Assembly: GCA_028583405.1 (NCBI GenBank)
Contig: CM053260.1
Location: forward strand, 29,250,593 to 29,314,592
DNA length: 64,000 bases
Direction: 5' to 3'
Origin: Pogonophryne albipinna
Taxonomy: Eukaryota > Chordata > Actinopteri > Perciformes > Artedidraconidae
Below the pieces are notes generated by a model, which was not told the DNA's origin, did not search any database, and was given only the letters and a program-made list of their open reading frames with translations. Positions 43,718 to 56,653 of this stretch are shown piece after piece; position 1 is the stretch's first letter, and the number at the start of each line of letters is the position of its first letter. The position numbers and the translations under genes were made by a program.

Positions 43718-44051
43718 GGATGTATTTTAATCATTGCTTTTCAACTTTAATACCTGATAAAAGGCCCTCTCCTCCCAAAAAAATGTCTAGCACTCTCTAG
43801 TCTCTTCTCAATAACCCAATACACACAATTATCAATCTTTAATTGCAAATAGAACATGATATTCAGTCTTAGTGTGTGTGTGCATCGAATATTTTTCAAG
43901 GCAAAGATACGTTAAACCCACTGCAGCCTTGCACTTCGCCAGGAAAGGTCGCTGTAACTGAAGCTTCGAGAAATGAACCTATTTCCGACACAATTGTCCA
44001 AGTGGTTCGATGCTTAATTCAAAGCTTCATTTTGCCATCACTAGATCCAGG

Positions 44052-45085
44052 TCCAGACAAGATTCTCCGTTGTGCATTTATTATGATCCAATATCATTGA
44101 CAATGAACAGGTTTCCTATGGTTGGTTCCTTTAAGCCTTTCCTATGGCTTTCCTTTCGTGTGGTTGGAAAACCCTGTGGCTCGAAACACCCTGATAAAAA
44201 ACCGTTTGCCTACTAGTGCTCTGGCTCCCACCACCCACCTGTCTCCAATATATACAATTACACCAGGTGCTCTAATCACCCAGTGCCCAAAACATGCCTT
44301 CAAAATAAAAGCATAGAAACTACTTTAACTTATGACACTAACTAAGAATACATTTAAATAAATAATATAAACCGCAAGAGAATACATTTTAAACTATTAA
44401 ATAATATAAAGAGATATATAGCTCCAACACAAATACTTTGTTGATAGCTAGTGCAGTAACTATGCTATGCTGCTGCAAATTGGGAGCAACAACAGCTTCA
44501 CTATTCTCTATTTAATGAAAACTAATATTAGATGTGTCTCAGGTCCAAACTGCACCACCAGGGCTTCCAGAAACACACCCAGAGAGTGAGACCAGTTCTC
44601 CAGATTGTACATGTACGATTGTTTGTGCACGCTATTTTCAGATCATTTGAAACAAATGATCCTAACGCAAAGTGGTTGGGACAAGATTGGCCATTTCCAA
44701 AAGTGACGCCTATGATATATATATATATGATATTGCAGATGAAGTATTTTCAAAAATAACCAGGGCCAGGGGCCAAGGGAAAGCCCCCACAAAGCAGATT
44801 GGGTCTCTTTAATAATAAAACATGAAGCAAACACACAGAAAAGAGAGAAACAACAACAGAATGGCTGACAAATATCCTTTTAATAGAAACCCACAGACAA
44901 ACCCACAGACATGATCCAGGTCATTTAATAAATCAGATATAAATCAAACCGTACGAACAGGAAATGTGTTGGAAAGACTTTACATGATTTAAACTGCAGT
45001 GTCTTAAGGCAACACATTCAGACATTCAGATATAACACTACAAACAACAACAACGCCTGGTAAGTTTTCACCCTTTATTTAGTAT
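44052..45085. other. no gene seen
   Basis: AT-rich with a short (AT)n near 44716-44728. No supported feature. Confidence 0.4.
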
Positions 45086-45089
45086 TTAA

Positions 45090-46492
45090 AGGTCCCATGT
45101 CATGCTTTTCTGGTTATTACCCGTCCCCTTGTGTGTTTAGGATCTCTTGGCGTCACTATCAAACGCAGTGGGGGGACCTTTAGCGTCAATTTTCAACTAA
45201 CAGGGAGTCCCATTGACTTGCATAGAGCTCCCTGAACGCTAATAGACGAGTTGAGATGGCGGAGAAATGCTCTCTGCAGACCCATTCTCACAGCGTTATA
45301 AACCTTGTTCTTACTCAATATCAAGCCACACTTATTGTTTTTACTTCGGCTGTGAGTGTTTGTGTGTGCTCAGGATGAGTTCAGGCTGAGTGTCTCGCTG
45401 TCTCGCAGACCCCACGCAGCAACCAGGAAATGACACCAGTAATCCAGCTCACACTGTCCGCTCCTCGAGCCTCAAAGGGGCGGAGCAGCGAGCCCCGCAA
45501 CATCCCGCCAACACGGCCCCCTGACCCCACGCAGCATTCTCATCTGTTTCTCATTACTCCATTGTCAACCCCTCACTCACACCCGTAACCTTGGCATCAT
45601 CCTTGACCCCACCCTCACTTTCCTCCCTCACGTCAACCAGGTCACAAAAAACGCTTTCTTCCATTTAAAGAACATCGCCCGCATCAGACCCTCCCTCTCA
45701 TCGACCGCTGCTGAAACTCTGATCCATGTCTTTATAACATCCCGACTGGATTACTGCAACAGCATACTTTATGGATCACCTGCATTCATACTAAAAAAAC
45801 TTCAATATGTCCAAAACTCAGCTGCCCGCTTGCTCACCTCCAACGACACACCCCCACCCGTCGCCTCAGGTCTGCTGAAGCTAACCTACTGCAGCCCATC
45901 AGGACAAATCTCCAGACCTGGGGTGACAGGGCCTTCGCAGCAGCCTCCCCCACACTCTGGAACTCCCTCCCCAGCCACGTCAGATCCGCCAACACTCTCA
46001 CATCATTCAAACAATCCCTCAAAACTCACCTTTTCACTCTTGCCTTCAACTCCTAATCAACTAACCCCTTACCCTTATTCCACCTAGCTTAGCACTTTCT
46101 ACTTTTGTTGTTACTTTGTTTTACTTGCTTGTAAGCGTTTTGAGCACCAGGAAAAGTGCTTTATAAATGTAATGTATTATTATTATTATTATTATTACTG
46201 GTGTCATTTCCTGGTTGCTAACAAACGCCATTGTAACACATAATCACTGATGTCCAGCTGTACTCATCCGAACAGAGTGGGCGAGTTGACCAATCAGAGC
46301 ACACTGGGCTCACAGGGAGCGGGGGGGGGCAGCTCCAACAAGCCGTGTAGGACAGAGAGTGAATACACATACTATACAGAGATGCTGTATGAGAAACCAA
46401 TGTGAGTTTGGAACATTGAACAATATAAATCTATTCTAGTAGAACTCAACAATGGAATTATGATCAGTAGAAATGGCCATGACATGGGACCT
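45090..46492 (+). mobile_element. TTAA MITE, family B, copy carrying an L2 fragment
   Basis: Ends 'aggtcccatgtcatg' and 'catgacatgggacct' are perfect inverted repeats, flanked by TTAA at 45086-45089 and 46493-46496. TTAA duplication suggests piggyBac-type mobilisation. The interior holds 25-bp inverted arms at 45419-45443 and 46194-46218 enclosing an L2 LINE fragment. Confidence 0.75.
45540..46190 (+). pseudogene. L2-clade LINE, RT C-terminal fragment and 3' tail
   Basis: Frames read 'LGIILDPTLTFLPHVNQVTK', 'FFHLKNIARIRPSLSS', 'RLDYCNSILYG' and 'LQYVQNSAARLLT', the C-terminal RT signature of L2/CR1 elements. A frameshift follows, then the 3' end 'gtgctttataaatgtaatg' with an (ATT)n tail. 5' truncated and inactive. 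Confidence 0.85.
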
Positions 46493-46499
46493 TTAAGTT

Positions 46500-47934
<1,435 letters not shown>

Positions 47935-47938
47935 TTAA

Positions 47939-49922
47939 CCTCTTAAGCCCGAGGGTCCCCCCAGTGGACCCCCCCCCCCCACAGTTTTTTTACGAGACTA
48001 TGTCTCAGGGCTTCTTAACATTTCTGAAACTATTAATGTTCCATACCCTTTTAACGCTAAGAAACTCCGCTAACTGACAATGTGAACCATTTTTAGCTAA
48101 AAGAAACACAAGAGTAATACCAAGCCTTTGAATTAGCATGGAGCGAAAAAATGCTAACTAATGCTAACGGATTTTGCACAGCACTCAAGGTAGAAATGTC
48201 CTTATTACTTATCGTAACTGCACAAACAAGATATACAATTTAAAGCTGAGACTCCACAGATTCCAGACATATAATATCATCACTGTACGCCCCCAAATTG
48301 CGGAGCTATCAGCCAGAAAAGAGAACGTAAACAACATCCGGTTTAAAAAATATTACAATAATTTCGTCTTACCTTTTTTGATTTGTGATCAAAAGTTGTC
48401 TTCACCGGAATAAAAACGCCGCTCAAGGTTAATCCAATGTCTTTGTGTCACGTAGACATTTTTGACTGATAATCCTTCATCATATTTATGGCAATATACT
48501 GGGTATAAAATGTTGCCGTCCAGGCGTGCACTTTCAGATATGCTTTGTTCGCTTCTCTATTACGTCCGCTATGGTAATGTTTACGTTGATTTGGGAACTG
48601 CCCATCGATTCTATTGGTTCTGATGGTTAAGAAAAAGGTATAAATCACACGAATCGACCAATGGGTTCCAGAGATATGGTCCTGCGTAAAGTATAAAGAA
48701 TGCCAGCCAGTTTAAGTACTTTACGCAGGCGGCTTCATTTATTGTTTACTACTCACAGCAGGCATTACAGCAGGACCCAGAGCACACGGAGCACAGAGCG
48801 GACAGCAGATAACGGAATTGCAGTTTTATTGCTTATAGATTATCAGAACATTTCAAAGGGGACACAGCCACATTGGATATTAACCTATGGATTAACTACA
48901 TCATCGTTTTTATCGTTTTAATGCCATTGAAGACCAGTTTAGACCAGGCAAAGAGGAAGGTAAGCCATTAGCCTAGCGCATGCTAGTACCTAGCTCCACT
49001 TGTTTTGATGTACGTTTTTGTTGATAACGTCGAAAGTTTGTATCTTTCAGTGTTGAGGTGTGCACCGTTAGATTCTGTGTCTTTACGATCAAAAACGATG
49101 TGTTGGATGTGCAGCTAGGATAAGTAATAAGGGAGCTAGGAGTGATTTTCGGTGCAGTAATAGGTTAGCATTTTTCGCTCGGGGCTAATTCAGATGCTCA
49201 CTGTTAGCATTGTGTTTTTTTTGAAAAAATAAATGAAAAAGATCAGTTAAATGAGTTTTTTCCCGTTATATGGATAAAAAATATTCATAGTTTATTAAAT
49301 AGTAAGGTTCCTTAGACGTTGTTTCCTGCAAATGACGCGATTTCGGTCCGTGGGGCCTATAAGTGCTATATAAATAAACTTGCCTTGCCTTGCCTAAGAG
49401 GATAACAGAGTATGTTCTTATATTTTTATTTTTTTCACAACAGTTGTATTTGGATGGAATGAATACCTATAGTGAAAATTCAAAGTAATAAAATGATTTT
49501 TACAGTGAAAAAGTTCAAATGGAACTGATGGACTTTATTTTTCTAAACCTCTCTAAAAAGGTCAAATTTAACTTGTTTTGCATCAATCTTGATACAGAGT
49601 ACTTATTATATGTTATAGTTTGGATTCCTAAAGCTTTTAGTCTACTAACCCATCATTCAAGGGTGGTTTTTACTATAAGTAATGGGTTTTTTTTAGGCGG
49701 ACATTAGAATTTACATGTTTTTACTATGTTCCATCTGAATTTACTTTAAAATAAAAACATCTATATTGATTCTGACACTTCTACATCCAACTCACAGATG
49801 TAACCTTGCTTTGAGAGAAAATATGATTAATTTACCCCTTTTAGAAGTGAAGATATAGTCTTTGTTGTGTTAGTGGCATTTTCGAGCCTGAAACCTGAAA
49901 AACAGGCTCAGGGCTTAAGAGG
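47939..49922. mobile_element. MITE family A, rearranged composite copy
   Basis: Ends 'cctcttaagccc' and 'gggcttaagagg' are perfect inverted repeats, flanked by TTAA at 47935-47938 and 49923-49926. Inside, 47939-48260 is inverted relative to the right end of copy 1, 48880-49340 is in the same orientation as copy 1's right half, and 49500-49922 is inverted relative to copy 1's left half. A LINE-like 'gtgctatataaataaacttg' tail lies near 49370. Confidence 0.65.
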
Positions 49923-50066
49923 TTAACACAAAAAACATTAATCATCACCAAATTTCATTTAACACCCTTTCAAACTGTACATATTGTTAGTGAATTGTCC
50001 GACCAGCCCACTTTGGTACCGGCCCACCGGGAAAACTCCCGGTATTCCCAATGGCCAGTCTGCCCC

Positions 50067-50222
<156 letters not shown>

Positions 50223-50353
50223 TGCCAGGTGTGATTCACATGGGGGGATTGGCACATAAGGAGGGGGACACATCTAGAGTATGTGTGTGTGTGTGTGTTT
50301 TATCTGATCCGGATGGTTACTAATTCCTTTTCTTTATGGCGGGACCGGGAACA

Positions 50354-51884
50354 CAGAGCCGGCCCGACCCATTAAGCGACATAAGCGGCCGCTTAGGGCC
50401 CCGCAGCCACTAAGGGCCCCCTAGCAAAAAAAAAAAAAAAAATGGATTTCTTTTTTTTTTAAATGAAAAAAATTAAATAATCTCAGTACACTGTCGCCGT
50501 GATAAGTAAGTTTAATTAATTGTGTTAATATGCCTCGATTGCCTACTCTCAAAGTCATGTATTATATTATTGAGTCAATAATATAATACATTAACCGTGC
50601 TTTACCTGAACCTCATCATGACACTAGAGAGGACGGCAGGAATGTAATTTCCCGTGTTCAGTGAATGCAATAGAGGCAAGGCACCAGACCAACCAGAGAG
50701 TTGAATGGAAATAAACATCTGTCTTATTGGCTGACAGGTACCTATCCTGTGAGCTGTGACAATGTTTAAAATAAACTGTCAGTCGGACTCAGAGTTTTTG
50801 AAGTTGGACATAAGAAAACATTTTCTTAAAAAAGACGACAATTCTCAAGTGGTGACTCACACAACAACCCCAGAGCCACCACTTGAGCCAGGTGAACAAG
50901 GTATGTAAATGTCGGTAAACTTCCAAGTTATGCGAACATGTAAGCAAAGCATAAATTACAGCTACGTTGACGTTACTTTGCGGGGGTAAGCTAAACCGTT
51001 AGCAAGTAGCTATAGCTAGCTAGATATATTAAATAAACACTTTGTCATATAATCTAAATGTAATGTTTTTTAGCGTTACCTGGTGATTTCAAAGAAAGCT
51101 CTCTGGGAAATGTTGACTTACTGTTCGACATGAAGCTAGAAGCTACCTTACAGTACACAGTTGATCCTGAGTCCTGTCAGTTAAAGTGTTTCATAGTTAT
51201 CTTAGCTAAGCATCAACCTAGCACTGAAATATATGGATGTTATGTGACAGTATTTCTGAGGAAAAGTCAGCTGAAATGGTGGAATAGTTGCCACTGCTTT
51301 ACGTGTCGACAACATGTTTGAACGTATTTGCAGCAGTAAATGTGGCTGTTTGGCCACTGACGTTGCCATAACAACACCTGAATTTAAATGTGCAACCTCT
51401 TTTTGTGACAGATCTTTGCATGAAATTACAATTCTTGTGAACATTATGAGATGGACAGCTAGAGAGAATAAATGAAAAACAGTTATGAAATACTATATGA
51501 CAAAACAAGAATACAGTTTGAAAGGGGAGTGATTTGTAAAATATCCACAAAGAAAAATCTGTTTACAGTTCTGTTTCATCTGGGTGTTGAGAGATGTATC
51601 CATAGATCTCTTAATGTTGCTCTCAAAGTGCACCAGATTGATGCTTTTAACTTCAATATTTAAAAAAAAATCTTCCCGGAGGACCCCCTTAGAGGAGGTG
51701 AGGACCCCCTAGAGGAGGTTAGGTCCACTGTGTTTACATGCTTATTTATACAATATGTGTGCTTATGCTAACATCATAAGACAAAAGTTGGTTCCGTGTT
51801 GTGTGGAGTGAGAACGCGCTAGAGCGAGGGGGGCCCCCAAGCCAAAGCTCGCTTAGGCCCCCCAAAAGTCTAGGGCCGGCCCTG
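50354..51884. mobile_element. hAT-type element with 8-bp target duplication
   Basis: Ends CAGAGCCGGCCC and GGGCCGGCCCTG are inverted (one difference), flanked by CGGGAACA at 50346-50353 and 51885-51892. The 'ggccgcttagggcccc' and 'cgcttaggcccccc' subterminal blocks match each other. The interior is AT-rich without an intact transposase; 51480-51720 is shared with 3960-4200. Confidence 0.8.
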
Positions 51885-51892
51885 CGGGAACA

Positions 51893-52123
51893 CCATGGGT
51901 TGACAAAATTATCCAAAATGCAATGAAAGTGGTGATCAGCAATTTGATATGTTCAAATGTCTACTGTGAAAGATATCATAAAGCCTTAATGCAATCAAAT
52001 GTAAAACAAAAAAGTTATGATTGATGAAAGTAGTAAATCGGTCAGATTTTACCCGAAGACAACAGGAGGGTTGATAAAAACAAACATGTATCTTTACATT
52101 TTTTTTTTTTAAAACCTGATTCT
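51893..52123. other. no gene seen
   Basis: Spacer between two hAT insertions. 'acccgaagacaacaggaggg' continues the theme at 47850-47880 in inverse form; no feature supported. Confidence 0.35.
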
Positions 52124-52131
52124 GATTTGAC

Positions 52132-52972
52132 CAGTGGCGTAACTATCGACGGTGCAGCCTTATATATTATTTTTTAATATTATTTTTTTGGGGCCCCAAT
52201 GGCATTGACCGGTTCACGCAGTCTTCAAAGCAACCTAAATTAATTTGTAATTTGTCTGTCCAATGACCTTGCTCCCTTTCATGACATGCGTGACGAGCAA
52301 ACCGTTTAATCAACCTGTACTGTACTGTAGCTAGCAGCAGCAAGTTCGACAGCATTATAAAAAAGTTAATAGCTTGCATCTATAATGTTAGCAAACCAAA
52401 GCACAAGAGCGGCGATCAAAAGAGAAAGGACAAGAGAGAACAAGGAGATGTAACAACTAAACTGACAAAATCCAGCGGCAGCCGGAGGCTAACGATAGCT
52501 CACCACCATCATTGCCATCTAGCTCCACAAGTGAAGCTGTATCCGTGGCCGTGCGACCTTCTTCTCCAGCCAGCCAGGAGGAGAGGCTGGATCTGGCTGT
52601 GCCCGGCGGTGGTCCAACAGTTCCCCTAAGGGCCCCAACCGATAGGGGACTCTATGGTGCTATTGAGACCCCCAACGCCAAGATCAAAAGCTATATTATA
52701 GCAACCGGTCTATGTAGGCCTACCGGCCCATCCCCCAGACACAAACATCAAGGAAACAGGTTTGATCCTCTTCTTATTTCGCTGTGCCGTTGTCAGGCTG
52801 TGGTCTGAGGCCAGGGGCAGGCTGTTGTTGATAGTCTATACATGTGGCGCCTCTGAGTGGTTGTGTATGTCCGTGTGTGTGTGAGCGCATCAGCGTGCGC
52901 TTATGTTTGGGGCGATGGGGGGACCAAAACAATATTTGCACCGGGGCCAATCACAACCTTGTTACGCCACTG
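52132..52972. mobile_element. hAT-type element, internal-deletion derivative
   Basis: Ends CAGTGGCGTAAC and GTTACGCCACTG are perfect inverted repeats, flanked by GATTTGAC at 52124-52131 and 52973-52980, a perfect 8-bp duplication. The only sizeable + frame (52512-52808) may be an N-terminal transposase remnant; it lacks a catalytic domain. Confidence 0.85.
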
Positions 52973-52980
52973 GATTTGAC

Positions 52981-55900
52981 TAATTTACACATTATATCTT
53001 CAAACTCTACCTCAATTCAATTGTATTTACAAAACAATCTGCAACTTTACCATAGTTTTAAGTTGCCTATGTTTATATAGATTTTGTTTTAGTAGTATTT
53101 GTAGTTATCCTTTACATTTTAACATGTGTTATATACAGATATTTATATGTATACTGTTGATAAGTATATATGTATTGTTTCTGTTCATTTTACTATATTT
53201 CCTATTCATGTGCAATGCCTCGTAAACGTGATGTTGTGAGAAAACTATTCCTTGTTCTTCATAATGACAGCCTCACTGCACATTATCCCGCTTATTACAA
53301 AGCCACATTCTCAACAAAGTAACGACATGACTCCCAATATTAATTGAAATACTTTTATAGATTTAGAAAATGTTTTTACTGATTTAAAAAATAGTTTTAT
53401 TGATTTAAAATGACATGCATCCGCTAAGAAAAATAGTCCGTCATTACCGTTTGAATGTTTGAACTAACGTAGCAATGGCAGGAACTGCTTCGATAGCGTT
53501 TTTGCGGAGCTTTTTGATTACAGATTTGAAAACATCGCTGCTTGCTTTAAAAGTAGCACAATTCATTATATCAAACCCAGAGCCATATAATATCTAATTA
53601 TAATCTATCTATATGGCGCTGGTCAAATCTTGGAAAGTATCTAGATATCCCTGCCCTAATGCCAAAGTAACTGGCAAGTGGCAACTGTGCCGTTTGATGT
53701 CTGGACCCTTGCGTAAAAAGGACCGCAGCGGCAGCTCCGTGTTGAGGGTTTCTTCCCCGTTGCTTCTCCGCTGTTTTCTTGTCCTTCTAGTCGGGTTGAA
53801 CTCTATACAGTTAAATCGACCGGACTTTTTTCTGCAGATGTGAGCGTCCTTATCAACGGTCAATAAATCCTTGACAGCGGTATGTACTACTGGATTAACA
53901 ACGTGTCACGTGTTCTGAATTGACCAATAAGAATCGAGTATTTAACTAAGCCATGAAATAAGAGAAAGTATGAACCTTATTTTGTATCATATTTAGCAGG
54001 AATAAGTTATGAATTACCGTCAAATGTTTGAACAAACCAGAACCTTTTCTTGGTGATACAACTTAAATGAAAAGATGCATAAAGTATTCAAAAAATCAAA
54101 GTCAAAAACAGAGAAAATGTTTTAATAGCTGAAATCAACATGATCTCAATTTGGTCTGCATTATTATTATCCTCTTGACTTTTTAAAACCCAAAACAAAT
54201 AATGTAAGTTATTACTAGAGAAGTGGTAAATCTGATTTATATTATTATTTTTTACAACATTTTCAATGAAAAAAAATACACTTCTCTTATGTTTTGTGAA
54301 GTATAAAACCTTTTCAAGATAAAAACACGACAGGTTATTAAAAGCAGGTACAGGTGACATGAGTGGGAAATAGAAAAATAAAGCACCTTAGATTCAGAAA
54401 GCCCATAATAAACAACCACACACATGGAGGCTGGTGTACAGCAAAGGAAACATGTGGCGGTGTCAAATGAAACACTTTTCCAACAGAAACATGCTAATTA
54501 TCCCAATTATACATCATTTAAAACAAATAAAAAAGGCTGTTTTGGTCGAGTGTGATGCTGAGTGGAAAACAGGAAGTGGCTGTAGTGATTCAGGCTCCAT
54601 GTGAGTGAGAAGAAAGTCACTTTACATCCATTACTTTGTCTTTAAATCTTCACTTCCTGCCTTTATTCTTTCCTTGCTTCCACACTTTTTTAACATCTCC
54701 TCTTCCTGTGTTTGTGTCCGTCCTCAGTAGCTAATAAAGTTTGAGACATTGTCATATTTACATGTTAAAAAGTCACGTGTTGGTTGTATAAGCCTGACAG
54801 TGAAATGGATTTACAATATTTACTATAAACCTGGTTCCATTATACAGTATGTTGTATTTACAGATGAGTGTTTGAGGTGTCTGCATTACATCGTTTGACC
54901 ACCAGATGGCGCTGACAGAGTATAAAGAACATGTTTTACTGTTTTTAAAAAGGCACGATGAGTAGGATTTCCCTTAAAAAGTACAATTAGCGCATCAAAC
55001 TAAAAGTAGTTGTTAACTATTTAGATAATTAATAAATCACTCAAGTCATTATTTAATGAAAAAACTAAAGATAGAAACATGTTTTTTTAGCCTCTCACAT
55101 TTTGAGATGTCTTGCTTTTCTACATTTTGGATTCAATTGAGTATCTTTTGGTTTTGGACTGATCAAACAAGATGTTTGAAGACGTCAGATTGGACGTTTT
55201 GTTTTCCATTTAACACACTATTAATTAATTGATGAGATAAAAGGGACAAATTCCACTCATTGAGCCTTTAAGTAACAACAGTATTGCCCAATAAATGGAC
55301 ACCGGAGTGTTACGTATCATCGTCCAAAATGCAGACCTGTCCGACTCTATAACCCTTTCTATAGAAATGTGTGTTTATTCACCCGATAGAAATAGGATTA
55401 GGGTCACAGAGTTTTTAAAAGTGTGTTTATATGCGGTAACATTATCTGTCAGTGTACTCTGGGGGCTTTAGGGAGATTACATTAACAAATAAAAGCCTTT
55501 TAAAAGGTCATAAATTATAAAAAAACGTGTCTATTTATTATATGTTGACGTCTCAGTTCTGGGTGTTTTATCCAGTGGGGAAGAGGCTAAAGTCAATCAT
55601 CAAAACACATAAAGTGAGGGTGGGGTTCACGACCTCCAGGATCGACTTCCAGGTAGTAAACATGTCAATTTGTGCGTAAATGCAGGTTTTTTTAAACAGT
55701 GATAAACAGGCGTCTTTTCCCATTGCAGGTAGACCAGTTTGGCTTTAGGTGTTTTTGTTTCTAGTGCTTCACAGACTACACAAATATAACAAATGTCCAA
55801 ATGTCATTTAGTCGTCGGTCAGAGCCCAACGTCAGTGGATGATAGAGGGTTTTATCCAGTTGGTAAAGTCAAGCCTTTCCAGAATAAAAATGTAAATGTA

Positions 55901-56071
55901 AATAATTTCACGTCTTTCGCTCCAGAGTCCAACCCACACCCACGTTTCTCAAGAGCAGGCGTTATTTTATTCTTTCCCAAAACCAGTGCAAGTCCCGTCT
56001 TAAAATCTTTTAGCAGCGAGTTCGATTTCCTTTCTTCTGTGTTTTCGTTTTAAAATGTGTTTGGTGCCGCG
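52981..56071. other. no separate gene seen; includes the likely osgin1 3' UTR
   Basis: Small frames only. 53869-53946 is an inverted, diverged copy of about 61191-61268 in the osgin1 intron hAT. The segment just left of 56071 should be the 3' UTR of the minus-strand gene; 'ttttatt' at about 55967 would read as an aataaaa polyadenylation signal on that strand, but this is tentative. Confidence 0.4.
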
Positions 56072-56653
56072 CTACGACTCCCGAATCTCATTTTCCATCC
56101 TCTTCTGTCTGTCCATAAATCTGTCAATCGCCTGGTATTTCTCTCGGTCCTCCTCTTCTTCCCCCCGATGTCTCTTTGCTAAATCGCTCGCTATCGCCAA
56201 CGCTCCACCTTTCAGGAACCGGACGAAGTTTTCCCCGACCAGCGGCCCCATGGCGTACAAACCGGGCCCCTCCGCCCCCAGAACCTTGTTGGTGAACGGA
56301 TCCACGTCTATGGGGTTCCTTCGGCAAGTAATGGGTTCCTCCGGGTAGCTTCCCAGCCCTCGGCCATTTTCCCGCAAGAAGGAGAGGTTTGGATGAGCTC
56401 CAATCAGAACCAGTGCTTTGGAGATCTGCAGAACCGTGCGTTCGCCAGAATCCGACTCAAGGACGCACTTCTTGTCGGGTCTGAACGCCACTACTTTGTA
56501 TCGCGGGAAACTGAGGTATCCCGAGTAAGAGGAGGAAGAGGAGGCAGGGGGAAGGGAGGAAGAGGAAGAAGAGGGGGAGGTTTGCAGGTTGTGGGCGTGG
56601 CTTTGAGGGGGAGGCGGGGCCTGGTACTGCTGCTGAGTCATCATCTGGTGAAT
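56072..56653 (-). CDS. osgin1: osgin1 terminal exon
   Basis: 582 bp including the stop. Starts IHQMMTQQQYQ, then a Pro/Ser-rich insertion (~30 residues, AGG/AAG-rich on the + strand), 'KALVLIGAHPNLSFLRENGR', 'GENFVRFLKGGALAIA' and an acidic, charged tail. Confidence 0.92.
   Translation of the reverse strand: MHQMMTQQQYQAPPPPQSHAHNLQTSPSSSSSSLPPASSSSSYSGYLSFPRYKVVAFRPDKKCVLESDSGERTVLQISKALVLIGAHPNLSFLRENGRGLGSYPEEPITCRRNPIDVDPFTNKVLGAEGPGLYAMGPLVGENFVRFLKGGALAIASDLAKRHRGEEEEDREKYQAIDRFMDRQKRMENEIRES

Larger units (their letters stand above)
42557..44043. mobile_element. hAT-type non-autonomous element with nested insertions
   Basis: Ends 'tagtgatggca' and 'tgccatcacta' are inverted. The flanks GATCAAGG (42549-42556) and GATCCAGG (44044-44051) form an 8-bp target duplication with one mismatch. 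'gaagcttcga' motifs lie inside both ends. No transposase frame. Contains a nested MITE, a 40-bp tandem repeat and a tRNA-like segment. Confidence 0.7.
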
